DNA of 37,277 nt from JACQZO01 sp964512325. Lineage in GTDB: Bacteria > Patescibacteriota > Gracilibacteria > RBG-16-42-10. The stretch spans positions 1 through 37,277 of the forward strand of contig CAZEGN010000012.1 of NCBI GenBank assembly GCA_964512325.1, in the 5' to 3' direction. The notes under the pieces were generated by a model, which was not told where the DNA came from, made no database searches, and saw nothing but the letters and a program-made list of their open reading frames with translations. How positions within the stretch are numbered: position 1 is the first letter of the stretch; every line of letters begins with the position of its first letter. Positions 27,047 through 36,291 of this stretch are shown in pieces. Both the position numbers and the translations under genes were made by a program.

Positions 27047-27076
27047 TTGAGAAATGGAGCTGTTTAATGCTATAAT
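27047..27076 (+). promoter_or_regulatory. Consensus sigma-70 promoter of the surface-protein operon
   Basis: TTGAGA (27047-27052) and a perfect TATAAT (27071-27076) are separated by 18 bases. Transcription would begin near 27083, so the ATG at 27080 would not be in the transcript and the in-frame ATG at 27095 (about 12-nt leader) is the likely start. It is the best promoter match in the window. Confidence 0.75.
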
Positions 27077-27094
27077 TATATGAACTATTATGCA

Positions 27095-28960
27095 ATGAAG
27101 TCAGCCATTAGAAAATTTATCATCTTGGGCTTAAGCATAGCCATAATCACGACTGGCACGTATCACTTTTCTGCACGGTCGGATGTGCGGCCGGCAATTG
27201 CTCCTCACTTTTGGCTTATTACAAGCACTGAAATTAATGCCAGTGTGGGGCCTTTATTAGACAGATATTTAGCTGATGCCAATGCTGCTTTGCGACGGCA
27301 CATGCCCAATATTGTTACCCAAAAACAAGCCATTACGCTTGATCTTCAACAAGACACAAATCAACAAGCAAGAACATTAGCCACTTTTTTAGAAAACGGT
27401 TTTCGGGAACAAGGCCTAATAGGAGCATTTGTCGTTGGGCTACCATTACCAGAAGTACAAATCCAAGGCCAGACAACACACAGCATTTTGCCCTATGGTG
27501 ACTTTGAAAATAAACTTTTCACTTTTTCTCAAGCAACAAACCGTTTTGAGCAAAAGGGAGAAGAAACTGTAGAAGGAAAAGCGGAAATTATCTTAGGCTA
27601 TTTACCAGATCTAGGCACCAGTGGCTTCACCACCTATTTCGATGCCCACCACAACTATAGCACTGGAACTTTAGGCTATAATCGAGCAGTTATGTACAAT
27701 GATTATATAAACGATACCGAGCTAAGAAAAAGCCTGAAGGAAACACTTTTATCACCGGTGAGTGGTAGGCAGTTTGACCCTAGTGGTTTTAACAATGCAC
27801 TAATCAGCAATGATAAATCCTGGGCAGAAGCTCTAGCAGGCACCAAACGATGGCAAACGGGAATCAGCGTCACCAGCAACAATGTTATTACAACACTTGA
27901 TGGTTGGTACAATGAGCCAGCACTGGAAACACTGCGCGCCATTCTGCCTGTAGTGGCTACTACATTTCTAGAGCTTTCAGCTAGTTCTGAGCAGTCATCC
28001 TTGGCCAACCAGGAAAATACCATGGGCGCATTCTTGAATGAAATTGGCGCTTTTAGAGAAGCTATTGGTATCAAGAATCGCTTTTTTTCAAGCGAAAACC
28101 TATCGTCCGTGCCTAATGCTGTTTGTCTCTTGGAAAATCCTCTTCCGGCAACAAATAGTGACGAGTTCTTATCATTTAGAAACCAGTTCAATGCTTTACA
28201 GACCTGGATTTCCACTGTTCCAAGGGGCTCGCTTTTGGTCAAAGCACCTCGAGCAAACACGGTCTTTGTCAACGGAGCATTACGAGGAGAGTATTTTATT
28301 GTAAGCCCCGGAGACTTTGTTAGTACTGCAGGCGAGGAGCCTTTAACCGTTAAGACAATTTTGGTTGATCCTTCTGTTTTAGAACGGGAATTGACTATCC
28401 CGAGAACTGGCTTTAATCATCCTGGTCTGGTGGATACAGAATTGCCTTCATGGAGCAATTTAGAGATCACCAATGAACAAATTAATGAACTAATTAGCTG
28501 GAATTACTATTTAACAAAAACCGAGCAGTATCAGTATTTGATGAAAAACCGCTTGCCCACACTTAATCAGTTTGCTGTTACGCCAAATACTTTTGAAATC
28601 ACTTTCAATATCATCAATCAGAAAATGGCAAACACATTTACTGACAACTGCCTTGCCAACAGGAATCCCAATACGCGGAGTCTCATCACCATTCTTAGTG
28701 GCTATAACGCAGTGGATGATGATAAATTGCTTATTCAAGAATTAAGCGCAGGAAAAAGTTTAGCTGTCATTGCTACTAACAGCACAAAAACCAGCTCTAA
28801 CCCAAGCTTTGATTCAATGCCCAATGTTCGTTTCTCTGGCCTAGCCAATCCGCCACTTTTAACCAGCTTTGCTAGTGGTGCACTGCTGGGCAAAAGCATA
28901 CAATCTGGTAGCAATGAAATTATCAACTTGTTTGGTGATCCTTGTCTTACTCTTCCCTAG
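27095..28960 (+). CDS. Large secreted protein with gingipain (C25)-fold resemblance
   Basis: A 621-aa exported protein from the ATG at 27095, which opens a signal peptide (MKSAIRKFIILGLSIAIITT). Several places resemble peptidase C25-like proteins: GLIGAFVVGLPLP (about 116-128), AEIILGYLPDLG in the position of the family's PEI-x-GRLP strand, and the C-terminal SFASGALLGKS and NLFGDPCLTL, like the FGDP ending typical of these folds. The expected catalytic His-Gly and Cys motifs are not seen, so it may be inactive or only distantly related. It has five Cys or fewer and no membrane anchor apart from the signal. The next gene starts 4 bases after its stop. C25 resemblance is my reading of motifs and needs a structure-based check. 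Confidence 0.55.
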   Translation: MKSAIRKFIILGLSIAIITTGTYHFSARSDVRPAIAPHFWLITSTEINASVGPLLDRYLADANAALRRHMPNIVTQKQAITLDLQQDTNQQARTLATFLENGFREQGLIGAFVVGLPLPEVQIQGQTTHSILPYGDFENKLFTFSQATNRFEQKGEETVEGKAEIILGYLPDLGTSGFTTYFDAHHNYSTGTLGYNRAVMYNDYINDTELRKSLKETLLSPVSGRQFDPSGFNNALISNDKSWAEALAGTKRWQTGISVTSNNVITTLDGWYNEPALETLRAILPVVATTFLELSASSEQSSLANQENTMGAFLNEIGAFREAIGIKNRFFSSENLSSVPNAVCLLENPLPATNSDEFLSFRNQFNALQTWISTVPRGSLLVKAPRANTVFVNGALRGEYFIVSPGDFVSTAGEEPLTVKTILVDPSVLERELTIPRTGFNHPGLVDTELPSWSNLEITNEQINELISWNYYLTKTEQYQYLMKNRLPTLNQFAVTPNTFEITFNIINQKMANTFTDNCLANRNPNTRSLITILSGYNAVDDDKLLIQELSAGKSLAVIATNSTKTSSNPSFDSMPNVRFSGLANPPLLTSFASGALLGKSIQSGSNEIINLFGDPCLTLP

Positions 28961-28964
28961 CAAT

Positions 28965-30638
28965 ATGAAACAAAAGATTTTTGTTATTAGCATCGTCACA
29001 GCGCTAGGATTGAGTATCATTGGGTACTATTTTCCTCGTGTTAAAGCGGTTACTATTATTGAAACTTTTCCAAGCGCCAGTAGCTTTAGCAATGATTTTG
29101 GAACTGAAGTTGACACGCAACTTTCCAATATTAGCTTTTTAAACAGCATTGATAGCAACAATGACGGCCAGGAAGATATCTTAGCAATTAACAATGCCGG
29201 CAAGGGCGCCGTTATTATTCGATCAAATGCTAGTTATACCACGTTTGAGGGCTTAAATTTTAATGCAATTCCCCAAAGCCAAATCATTGAAGACTTTACT
29301 AATGACAACCTGCCTGACATAATTTCCTTATTGCCTGAAAAACGAGCCCAGAGCATGGCATGGCGCTATGGCAAAATTACTCAGGTGACGAACAACTCAT
29401 TCGCTATTGATACGCCATTACGTCAAAACATCTTAGGCGGAAGCACAATCATTGCTCCTAATGGCAAACAGTACAGTGTTCAAAAAAACAATGGACCAAA
29501 TGATGAAGCTCCAGCTAATAGTATATTTTTGGATAAAGAAATCGGCAGCGCAGACTCGCTTCCAGCGTATACAACTTTCTTAAGCACTAATCAGTATGTT
29601 GCCTATTTGCTTCCTACTCAAAAAACTATAGAAAATGCGCAAGTTCAAGTGCATATAAATCGCGACAAAAACAACTTTTCTTCTTCAACCTGCCCTCTTT
29701 ATTTGCCTAAGACTGACCAAGCCATTACGGCATTAGCCAGTGGCGACTTCAACGGTGATCAAAAAAAGGACTTGATCATCATTTCTCACCCTAGGGTGGA
29801 ATTACCGACGACGCGGTTTCAGGCAACATATGCTAGCGATCGCAGAATCCTCACAATAACTTTAACGGTGCCTGATAATGAATTTACTACGCGCGATCTG
29901 AGAGGTAGCTATTTTAGTTTTAGCAAATATGCTGATCAGCTCTTCAAAATAGCGAGCAACACAAATAATCAAATTGTAATCAATATTCTCATTCCACCGT
30001 CAGGAGCGAATGTAGAAGACTTAAAAAATGCGATGGCAGCAGGGGATAGCTTTTGGCTTACTCTAAATGATGAGGCAAACAGCACAAATCATACCTATCT
30101 GGGCAATGGTGAAGGCTGTTTTACTTACACTGGCGAAGTAAAGGGTCTGATTTATGCGAGCAACTTTGGCCATGTTACGCTTCCTGGTGCTGACAGCCTT
30201 GCTGACAACAACAGGACGGTAATTACTGATACCAGTTTATCACTCTTACCTGTTGATAGTTTTACTAACCGACAAATTAAAATTGGCGAAAATGCTTATA
30301 CCATTGAACATAATGATCAGGGCCATATTTATCTACCCCCAGAAGTGGGAGATATTACTGGTAATACTCGAAGCATAGCATCCACCACTGCAGTTAGTAC
30401 TTACACCATAATGCCTCTTAGTCCTGCAATTAGAGTCAATCTTGATGAGGCTACTCAAATTGTTAGCGTATTTAGAGAAATTCCCAATGAACTAAGTACA
30501 ATGATAGATTACAAGCCTTTACCAGAAGATAATCCTTGGCTAAGACCAATTGATATTGATGATGATGGTGATACTGATATCATATTTATCCATCAAAACC
30601 GTCTATTTCTCAAACTGAACAATGAACGCTCTCGTTAA
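28965..30638 (+). CDS. Secreted FG-GAP/VCBS-type calcium-loop protein
   Basis: A 557-aa protein. The open frame reaches back to 28869, but the ATG at 28965, 4 bases after the previous stop, is chosen because it opens a signal peptide (MKQKIFVISIVTALGLSIIG, cut near VKA-V). Four FG-GAP-like repeats carry Asp-rich calcium loops: DSNNDGQED (63-71), DFTNDNLPD (110-118), DFNGDQKKD (261-269) and DIDDDGDTD (530-538), each followed by a beta strand (DILAINN, DIISLL, DLIIISH, DIIFIHQ). Such repeats build beta-propeller blades in integrin-like and surface proteins. The repeats are widely separated by insertions of 140 to 260 residues, unlike a regular propeller. The stop overlaps the next gene by 17 bases. 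Likely a co-secreted partner of the flanking proteins. Confidence 0.7.
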   Translation: MKQKIFVISIVTALGLSIIGYYFPRVKAVTIIETFPSASSFSNDFGTEVDTQLSNISFLNSIDSNNDGQEDILAINNAGKGAVIIRSNASYTTFEGLNFNAIPQSQIIEDFTNDNLPDIISLLPEKRAQSMAWRYGKITQVTNNSFAIDTPLRQNILGGSTIIAPNGKQYSVQKNNGPNDEAPANSIFLDKEIGSADSLPAYTTFLSTNQYVAYLLPTQKTIENAQVQVHINRDKNNFSSSTCPLYLPKTDQAITALASGDFNGDQKKDLIIISHPRVELPTTRFQATYASDRRILTITLTVPDNEFTTRDLRGSYFSFSKYADQLFKIASNTNNQIVINILIPPSGANVEDLKNAMAAGDSFWLTLNDEANSTNHTYLGNGEGCFTYTGEVKGLIYASNFGHVTLPGADSLADNNRTVITDTSLSLLPVDSFTNRQIKIGENAYTIEHNDQGHIYLPPEVGDITGNTRSIASTTAVSTYTIMPLSPAIRVNLDEATQIVSVFREIPNELSTMIDYKPLPEDNPWLRPIDIDDDGDTDIIFIHQNRLFLKLNNERSR

Positions 30639-33600
30639 TCACACATCTCGCTTCATTAGCATCTTGGTATTAAGCAGTATTTTGCTTCAACAGTTGCCAA
30701 TCCCTCAAACAATGGCCCAGGCAATGCAGACTACCAGTACAGTTGATATTCTGCATTTAACAGAACAGAATGGCGGCGTTAAAGTAGCATTTGCTCCTTT
30801 AGCCGAAGGAATTACTATTACTGCTAGAGTGGATGCTGGTGGCAGGGGGGACTTTCTTACCATTTCATCAGCATTAGCAACAATAAAAAATGGCGTTATC
30901 GCTATTGCTGCTGGCCAATATCAAGAATCAGATCTTGTAGTGCCTGCGAATGTAATTTTGCAAGGTGGCTACGACCCAATAAATTGGCAGCGAAATGGTA
31001 ATGACATCACTATCATTCAGTCCACACCAAACAATACTGCACTAGTTTTGCAGCAAGCTAGTGCTCTCCAGAATATTGTGATTAGAAATGCAAAAGTAGG
31101 TGTACGTATTGCGATTGGACCAGCAACTCTAAGCAAAGTTGCGATTACTGATAGCCAAAAAGCAATTGAACTGAGCCCACATGCTGAATTACGAGTTCAA
31201 AACAGTGACTTGATTGCAAATGAATCAACATTTGCAGGAGCAAGTAGCAGTAAACTGTTTGTTTTTAATTCTCTATTTCAAAATAATGCAGTACTTGCCA
31301 CAGCGCCGCTACACAATGACTCATTTATCAAAAATAGCTCATTTTTTCCCAATAAAGATACTTTGCTGAACATTCGTGATGAAGGAAATACAATAGAGCG
31401 CTCTATGCCGCTACCAAAAGCCGAATGGTCCTTTCCGCAAAATAGCAACACAACTGCACAAAACTTTGATTTTTCAGCTGTGGTAGATACTGAAGCAAAA
31501 ACTATTCCTGGCCCAACTATTAATACCAGTACGGGAATTAATGCGATAGAGCTTTTCTATGACTTGCCGGAAGGTGATGAGCTACGCATTGTTGACCGTA
31601 GCAATATTTCTACAGTTGTATTTCATTCCAAGGGACAAAATCGCCAGTTTCGAGACTGGGTTACCATACCAACCAGCACGCAGTTAAGTTTGTTGCTAGA
31701 TTTAAATGGGGATGGAAATATTCCCTTACAGGCTGGTATTAGTAACTATGCGCTTTTAGATGAACCTGATTATACCACTAGTTTAGACCGTGGAATGACC
31801 GCTGATTCGTCTGAAGCAAAGCTGTTTTATAGGGGCCAGGAAAGTGCATTTGATAGAGAACTAACAACCACTGAAGAACAGAAACTCAATGCGATCTTTT
31901 CACCTGTAATATTAGCAGGTGAGGAATGGCTTAAGGGAGAATCTTTTAAAGGTCAGACCCTTCAGCAAATTGCCAACTTTAAAGGCTTTACACCTAAAGT
32001 CTTACTAAACGACTTGGGTACCATCAACCCCGCCGCTAATAACTTTGCTCAACTGGGACGCACCAGTACTGACACGCGTTTCTTTAGTCGCCTGCTGGAT
32101 TATTTACAATTAGAGACACCTCCCAAGTTGAATGAAGATTTATGTACCATCGAAACCAACTGTCCATTTGAAAGTAACAACCTAGCTAAAGCCCTTGATT
32201 TCACCACCTTTTCATTAAGGCAACAAACAAGTGCAATAAGCAATGAACGCGGTGTATTTAACTCTGATGGCTGGAATGCTCCTAGCAACACTAATGCTAG
32301 TCTGCAGATCAATTTACCAGAAAAGAATTCTGGATTATTTATTAATTGGATAATGCAACCTTTTGTCAGTACACCAGACAGTAAGTCTCATCTATTAAGC
32401 TTCTTACATACCACGACTCAAGATAAAAACAGCATTAGCCTTTTTATGGAACCGAATGGTTCGCTTACAGTATCACTATTCGACGATACTGAACGTCTTT
32501 ATACCCACACAACCGGCAATTTAACTTGGGTGCCGGGAAGAAAATATAGTTTCAGCTTCAGCCTTATCAAAAATCAACTGGTTTTACAGCGCAATGATGG
32601 CATCGATATTTGGCGAACCGAAGCAAACGTGCTTAATCCAAATCAAATTTTAATCGGAAAAAGAAGCAGCCAAGAACCAAGCTTGCCATTGATAGTAAGT
32701 GACTTTGTTGTTTGGTTCGGAGATAAAGAAGAGGCCTTGTTTGGTGGAGTTCAGGCAACAACAGTAACAGCCTCTTTACCAAATCAGCAGTCCAGCTTAA
32801 GCGGGTCAGTGAGTTTTGAAGTGAGCAATTTGTGCCAGCAAAACAGTTTAAAACTCAGTGAAGGTGCAAGTGAGTTTATTACTATTTCAGGATCAGCACA
32901 GGGGAATAATTGCGCTCTGAGCCTACAAGTAGTCGGCGGAAGTACAGCAACTGCAACAATTCCTACGAATCAGCTCAATCAGAGACTGGCTCTCTACTGG
33001 AACTGGAATTCAGTTTCTAACTTGGGTGTAGTTGCATTAGCCAATAAAAATGCTGTCTTGATTAGTACTTTGCCGGGATACAATAGTACCGCTTTAACCC
33101 AACCATTTGCCTTAAGAAACCTTTCTTTAACTGGATTAGCAGGGTTGCGTAATGTGATTGTAAGATTTCAATTGCTACACAAGCCGACTGATTACACCTT
33201 ACAAACATTAGTAAATATTGAAAGATATGAAATATTGTACAGTGAAAATGAACAAGCAGTTTATGATGGTACAGCAAACAAGGTTGCTGTAACCATAGAC
33301 GAATTAAATGCGAATATTACTCCTGAGAAGTTTATACCTAATCTAACTCGTAATAATCGCTACTTTTTTGCTGTGCAAGCGATACTCGAAACAGGAGGAG
33401 CAACACCAAGCTCACAGATTAGAAACATTCAGTTAAGCGGCACAAATAGCACAACACAACTTGAAGCGGCTGTTCAAACGGAAGCCAATTTGCCAACTAG
33501 CTTAGCAGCTTTAACTAATCATCAGGTACAAACAGTGTTTGCAGATACTTTAGCTGCGCCTACTGAAACTACCAGTGGAAAAGTTTTACAGTCACAATTA

Positions 33601-35673
33601 GGTGAACCTCTTACTCTTACGAATGGAGCAAAAGGTACCAATACATTTACAGCCTGGTCACTTGGCAAAGATTTAACAATAAGTACTAATTCTAAACCAC
33701 AGCATATTTATAGTATTCCAGGTCAATATATTATCTCTGAGTTGAGAACTTTAGCTGACAGTACCATTCTTAAGCAGTTTGCATTTGCTGCAGTAGGTGC
33801 TGCTAGTTCAGACAAAATAAAAGTTAGTGCTGAAACTTGGACAGCAAACAGTACTAATCCTGAAGCTGCCTGGATCAGTAAGCAGGCAGGCCGAAAAATT
33901 CCGGCAATTATAGGTGTAAGTGAACCAATTTATCTTTTAGGAAAAGCGGTTGACGTTGTAGGATCAGCTGACAACGCTTATACATGGTCTTATAGCGTTA
34001 ATTGGGGTGATGGTGCTACCGACACGAGCGAAGCTGTTAAGGCAGCCTTTAATCAAACAAGACTAGTTAACACTACAAAAGAACAAACCCCACTGGTTCA
34101 TCGCTATGAAAATCCGGGAATTTATACGATTGTCACTGAGGTAAGCGACGAGCAAGGCAATACAGGTTTCTTCGAAAATACAGTGGTAGTAACAAAACCC
34201 GAGCCTTATCCACAACAAATTACCAGTCTTCCGGGAATTAGTAGATTGGTTACTGTCAGTGGCGGGACAGCACCTTATACAGTTCAATTTCTTGATGGCA
34301 GTACGAGGACTCTACCAGCTGATCAAAATACATTTACTTTGCCTATTACTGAAAGTGGCACAGTCACAATTACTGATCGCTTTAACAATGAAACTGAGTT
34401 GCCTGTGACCTTAACAAGCTCCCCTCGTGAAAATCAAGCAGAAGTCTATTTGCCAGCAAACAGATCTCTCATCGCAACCCCGGGCACTACTGAAATTGGA
34501 GAATTAATTGATATTCGGACGCAAGGGGAGGATCATCTGTTTAATGATACAATCGCAACCATATTTCACTTCGGCGATGTGCTGCCTAGTAGACTTGGCG
34601 ACCAATTGCCTGCGCTAGACTCTATATTGACCTACAACAGCTCTAGTACCACTACAACATACCCTTTTCTTACTATGGGAATTTTCCCTGCTGTATTAAC
34701 AGTTATTGATGAACAGGGCAATGAGAACAAAAAGTCTTTTTTTGTAGAAGTAGAGCAAGCTCGTCTCGGCACACAAAGCAATGCTGGCATTATTACCGGC
34801 AGTGTACCAGCAGCATTACATACTGTTCCAGGAAGTATAGAGATATGGCAAAGGAATACCCAGTCAGTACAGTTAGCAGAGTTAACACCGAATGAAAATG
34901 GCCGGTTTGTGTATTTTGTTCCTAATGATCAGCCTAAAGAAGGCTTATTAAGCATTCGTGTCAAAGATAAACAAGGAACAGTGACACGATATACTCAGAA
35001 TATTGGGTATAGCAATGAAAATAGACCAGAGCAACTTTACGGAATTCTTGAAACAAATGGAGCTTCACCACTATTTGGTAAAAAGAGCATCGCAACCAAT
35101 GCTAAAAAGCCAACTTTTTTTGGTTTAAACAAAAACTCTTCAGCAACAATGTTACAAATAGCATCTAATAATCCGACACAATACGAATTAAAACCTGATC
35201 AAAATGGAGCGTGGCTTGTCGAAAGCTCTCAAGAGCTAGAGGAGGGCAAACATGTGTTTACCATATTAGATAAAGATACAACCAAACTTTCTGAATTTAA
35301 CTTCACCGTAGACCGAACTGCACCTAAAGCTCCTAAAATCACTCATGCTTCATGGTCACAAATAGCAGGAAAAACTGAACCTTATGCCTATATTGGTGTA
35401 GTTGCTAAGAGCCAGACAGCGAATACTCAATATATTCAAGCCGATAGCAAAGGGCAGTTTCATATTAACTTTAACGCATTGAATCAAAGCTATGTCCTCG
35501 CGGCTGCAGATGAAGCTGGTAATGTTAGCCCACTTGTGCAAATCGATGAAAATACCTGGCAAGAACATCAAAGCAATATTTGGTGGCAACGACTCAAGCC
35601 TTATGTTCTATGGACAGTAATTTTATTGCTTACAGCCAGTGGGTTAACCTATGCTAGAAAAATAAAAATCTAG
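30622..35673 (+). CDS. Giant surface protein: beta-helix, LamG-like, PKD domains, C-terminal anchor (1683 aa)
   Basis: A secreted and membrane-anchored protein. Signal peptide at 1-33 (LPIPQTMAQA). Residues about 60-230 look like a right-handed beta-helix of the pectate-lyase/DUF1565 type (DAGGRGDFLTISSALATIKN, then VILQGGYD). Residues about 570-700 resemble a LamG/concanavalin-like jelly roll. PKD-type domains lie at about 1115-1190 (YSVNWGDGATD, YENPGIYTIVTEVSDEQGN) and 1305-1380 (FHFGDVLP, IFPAVLTVIDEQGNEN). A bacterial Ig-like domain at about 1565-1650 (DRTAPKAPKITHASW, AADEAGNVSP) precedes a C-terminal TM helix (about 1660-1678) and a short basic tail (ARKIKI). Such domains bind sugars or proteins and act as stalks. 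It is the last gene of the operon and ends 1 base from the convergent nrdR stop. Domain calls are from motifs; overall role is inferred. Confidence 0.75.
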   Translation: MNALVNHTSRFISILVLSSILLQQLPIPQTMAQAMQTTSTVDILHLTEQNGGVKVAFAPLAEGITITARVDAGGRGDFLTISSALATIKNGVIAIAAGQYQESDLVVPANVILQGGYDPINWQRNGNDITIIQSTPNNTALVLQQASALQNIVIRNAKVGVRIAIGPATLSKVAITDSQKAIELSPHAELRVQNSDLIANESTFAGASSSKLFVFNSLFQNNAVLATAPLHNDSFIKNSSFFPNKDTLLNIRDEGNTIERSMPLPKAEWSFPQNSNTTAQNFDFSAVVDTEAKTIPGPTINTSTGINAIELFYDLPEGDELRIVDRSNISTVVFHSKGQNRQFRDWVTIPTSTQLSLLLDLNGDGNIPLQAGISNYALLDEPDYTTSLDRGMTADSSEAKLFYRGQESAFDRELTTTEEQKLNAIFSPVILAGEEWLKGESFKGQTLQQIANFKGFTPKVLLNDLGTINPAANNFAQLGRTSTDTRFFSRLLDYLQLETPPKLNEDLCTIETNCPFESNNLAKALDFTTFSLRQQTSAISNERGVFNSDGWNAPSNTNASLQINLPEKNSGLFINWIMQPFVSTPDSKSHLLSFLHTTTQDKNSISLFMEPNGSLTVSLFDDTERLYTHTTGNLTWVPGRKYSFSFSLIKNQLVLQRNDGIDIWRTEANVLNPNQILIGKRSSQEPSLPLIVSDFVVWFGDKEEALFGGVQATTVTASLPNQQSSLSGSVSFEVSNLCQQNSLKLSEGASEFITISGSAQGNNCALSLQVVGGSTATATIPTNQLNQRLALYWNWNSVSNLGVVALANKNAVLISTLPGYNSTALTQPFALRNLSLTGLAGLRNVIVRFQLLHKPTDYTLQTLVNIERYEILYSENEQAVYDGTANKVAVTIDELNANITPEKFIPNLTRNNRYFFAVQAILETGGATPSSQIRNIQLSGTNSTTQLEAAVQTEANLPTSLAALTNHQVQTVFADTLAAPTETTSGKVLQSQLGEPLTLTNGAKGTNTFTAWSLGKDLTISTNSKPQHIYSIPGQYIISELRTLADSTILKQFAFAAVGAASSDKIKVSAETWTANSTNPEAAWISKQAGRKIPAIIGVSEPIYLLGKAVDVVGSADNAYTWSYSVNWGDGATDTSEAVKAAFNQTRLVNTTKEQTPLVHRYENPGIYTIVTEVSDEQGNTGFFENTVVVTKPEPYPQQITSLPGISRLVTVSGGTAPYTVQFLDGSTRTLPADQNTFTLPITESGTVTITDRFNNETELPVTLTSSPRENQAEVYLPANRSLIATPGTTEIGELIDIRTQGEDHLFNDTIATIFHFGDVLPSRLGDQLPALDSILTYNSSSTTTTYPFLTMGIFPAVLTVIDEQGNENKKSFFVEVEQARLGTQSNAGIITGSVPAALHTVPGSIEIWQRNTQSVQLAELTPNENGRFVYFVPNDQPKEGLLSIRVKDKQGTVTRYTQNIGYSNENRPEQLYGILETNGASPLFGKKSIATNAKKPTFFGLNKNSSATMLQIASNNPTQYELKPDQNGAWLVESSQELEEGKHVFTILDKDTTKLSEFNFTVDRTAPKAPKITHASWSQIAGKTEPYAYIGVVAKSQTANTQYIQADSKGQFHINFNALNQSYVLAAADEAGNVSPLVQIDENTWQEHQSNIWWQRLKPYVLWTVILLLTASGLTYARKIKI

Positions 35674-35674
35674 C

Positions 35675-36130
35675 CTAATTCTTTTGCTTTTCAATCAGAT
35701 CGGTCAGCAATTTCTGAAAAGAAGCCAAGTCAGAAAAAGAGCGGTATACTGAAACGAATCTTACATAGGCAACTTGATCTAAACGCAGCAAGGCACTCAT
35801 TACATCGCGACCAATCTTTGTAGATGGCACTTCTTTCATAAGGGCCCATTTCTCTTCTAGTTTTGTTAACATGCTATCGAGTTGCTCTTGTGTTACTGGT
35901 CTCTTACTACAAGCTTTCCAGATGCCATCTTCAAGTTTCTCGCGATTATAAGGTTCTCTTGTCCCATCCTTTTTGATAACAACGAAAGTCTCTGGCCTGA
36001 TCTTTTCAATAGTAGAAAAGCGAAAGTCACATTTTTCACATTGGCGACGACGGCGAATGGCCTTATTGTGCTCGGATAAGCGAGAATCAATAACTGAGGT
36101 TTCTAATTTATGACAGCGCGGACACTCCAT
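35675..36130 (-). CDS. nrdR: Transcriptional repressor NrdR
   Basis: This 151-aa zinc-ribbon and ATP-cone protein represses ribonucleotide reductase genes in response to dATP/ATP. The zinc ribbon has CPRC (C3, C6) and CEKC (C31, C34) with the typical ETSVIDSR and RRRRQC segments; the ATP-cone follows at about 46-135 (VVIKKDGTREPYNREKLEDG). The open frame reaches 36160, but the ATG at 36128-36130 giving MECPRCHK is the conserved family start. No nrd genes are in this window. It is divergent from the SbcD-like gene across 161 bases containing palindromic sequence, and convergent with the giant surface gene with a 1-base gap. Confidence 0.95.
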   Translation of the reverse strand: MECPRCHKLETSVIDSRLSEHNKAIRRRRQCEKCDFRFSTIEKIRPETFVVIKKDGTREPYNREKLEDGIWKACSKRPVTQEQLDSMLTKLEEKWALMKEVPSTKIGRDVMSALLRLDQVAYVRFVSVYRSFSDLASFQKLLTDLIEKQKN

Positions 36131-36204
36131 AAAAGCGATAATTACAGTGTGAGGATACACCCCCTACCAGGGCAATTCAAATGTACTCTTTGGATAATCG
36201 TTAG

Positions 36205-36224
36205 AATAAAGAATATGCTTTATT
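36205..36224. promoter_or_regulatory. Palindromic operator candidate between nrdR and the SbcD-like gene
   Basis: A perfect 7-6-7 inverted repeat, AATAAAG-aatatg-CTTTATT, lies in the spacer between divergent nrdR and the SbcD-like gene. A second imperfect one (ACTA...TAGT) follows at 36227-36241, and TATAAA at 36252-36257 could be a -10 for the plus-strand gene. The layout fits a regulator binding site, perhaps NrdR itself, but the sequence does not match the enterobacterial NrdR box (ACACTATATATAGTGT type). Confidence 0.35.
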
Positions 36225-36291
36225 GTACTATGTATTTTAGTAAAATTTGCGTATAAATAACTATAGTCTAGTTTAAATTTTTGTATTGCAT

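Noticed and set aside
27080..27094. Upstream ATG as the start of the 621-aa protein
   Set aside because: It lies 3 bases after a perfect TATAAT, before the expected transcription start; the ATG at 27095 opens the signal peptide.
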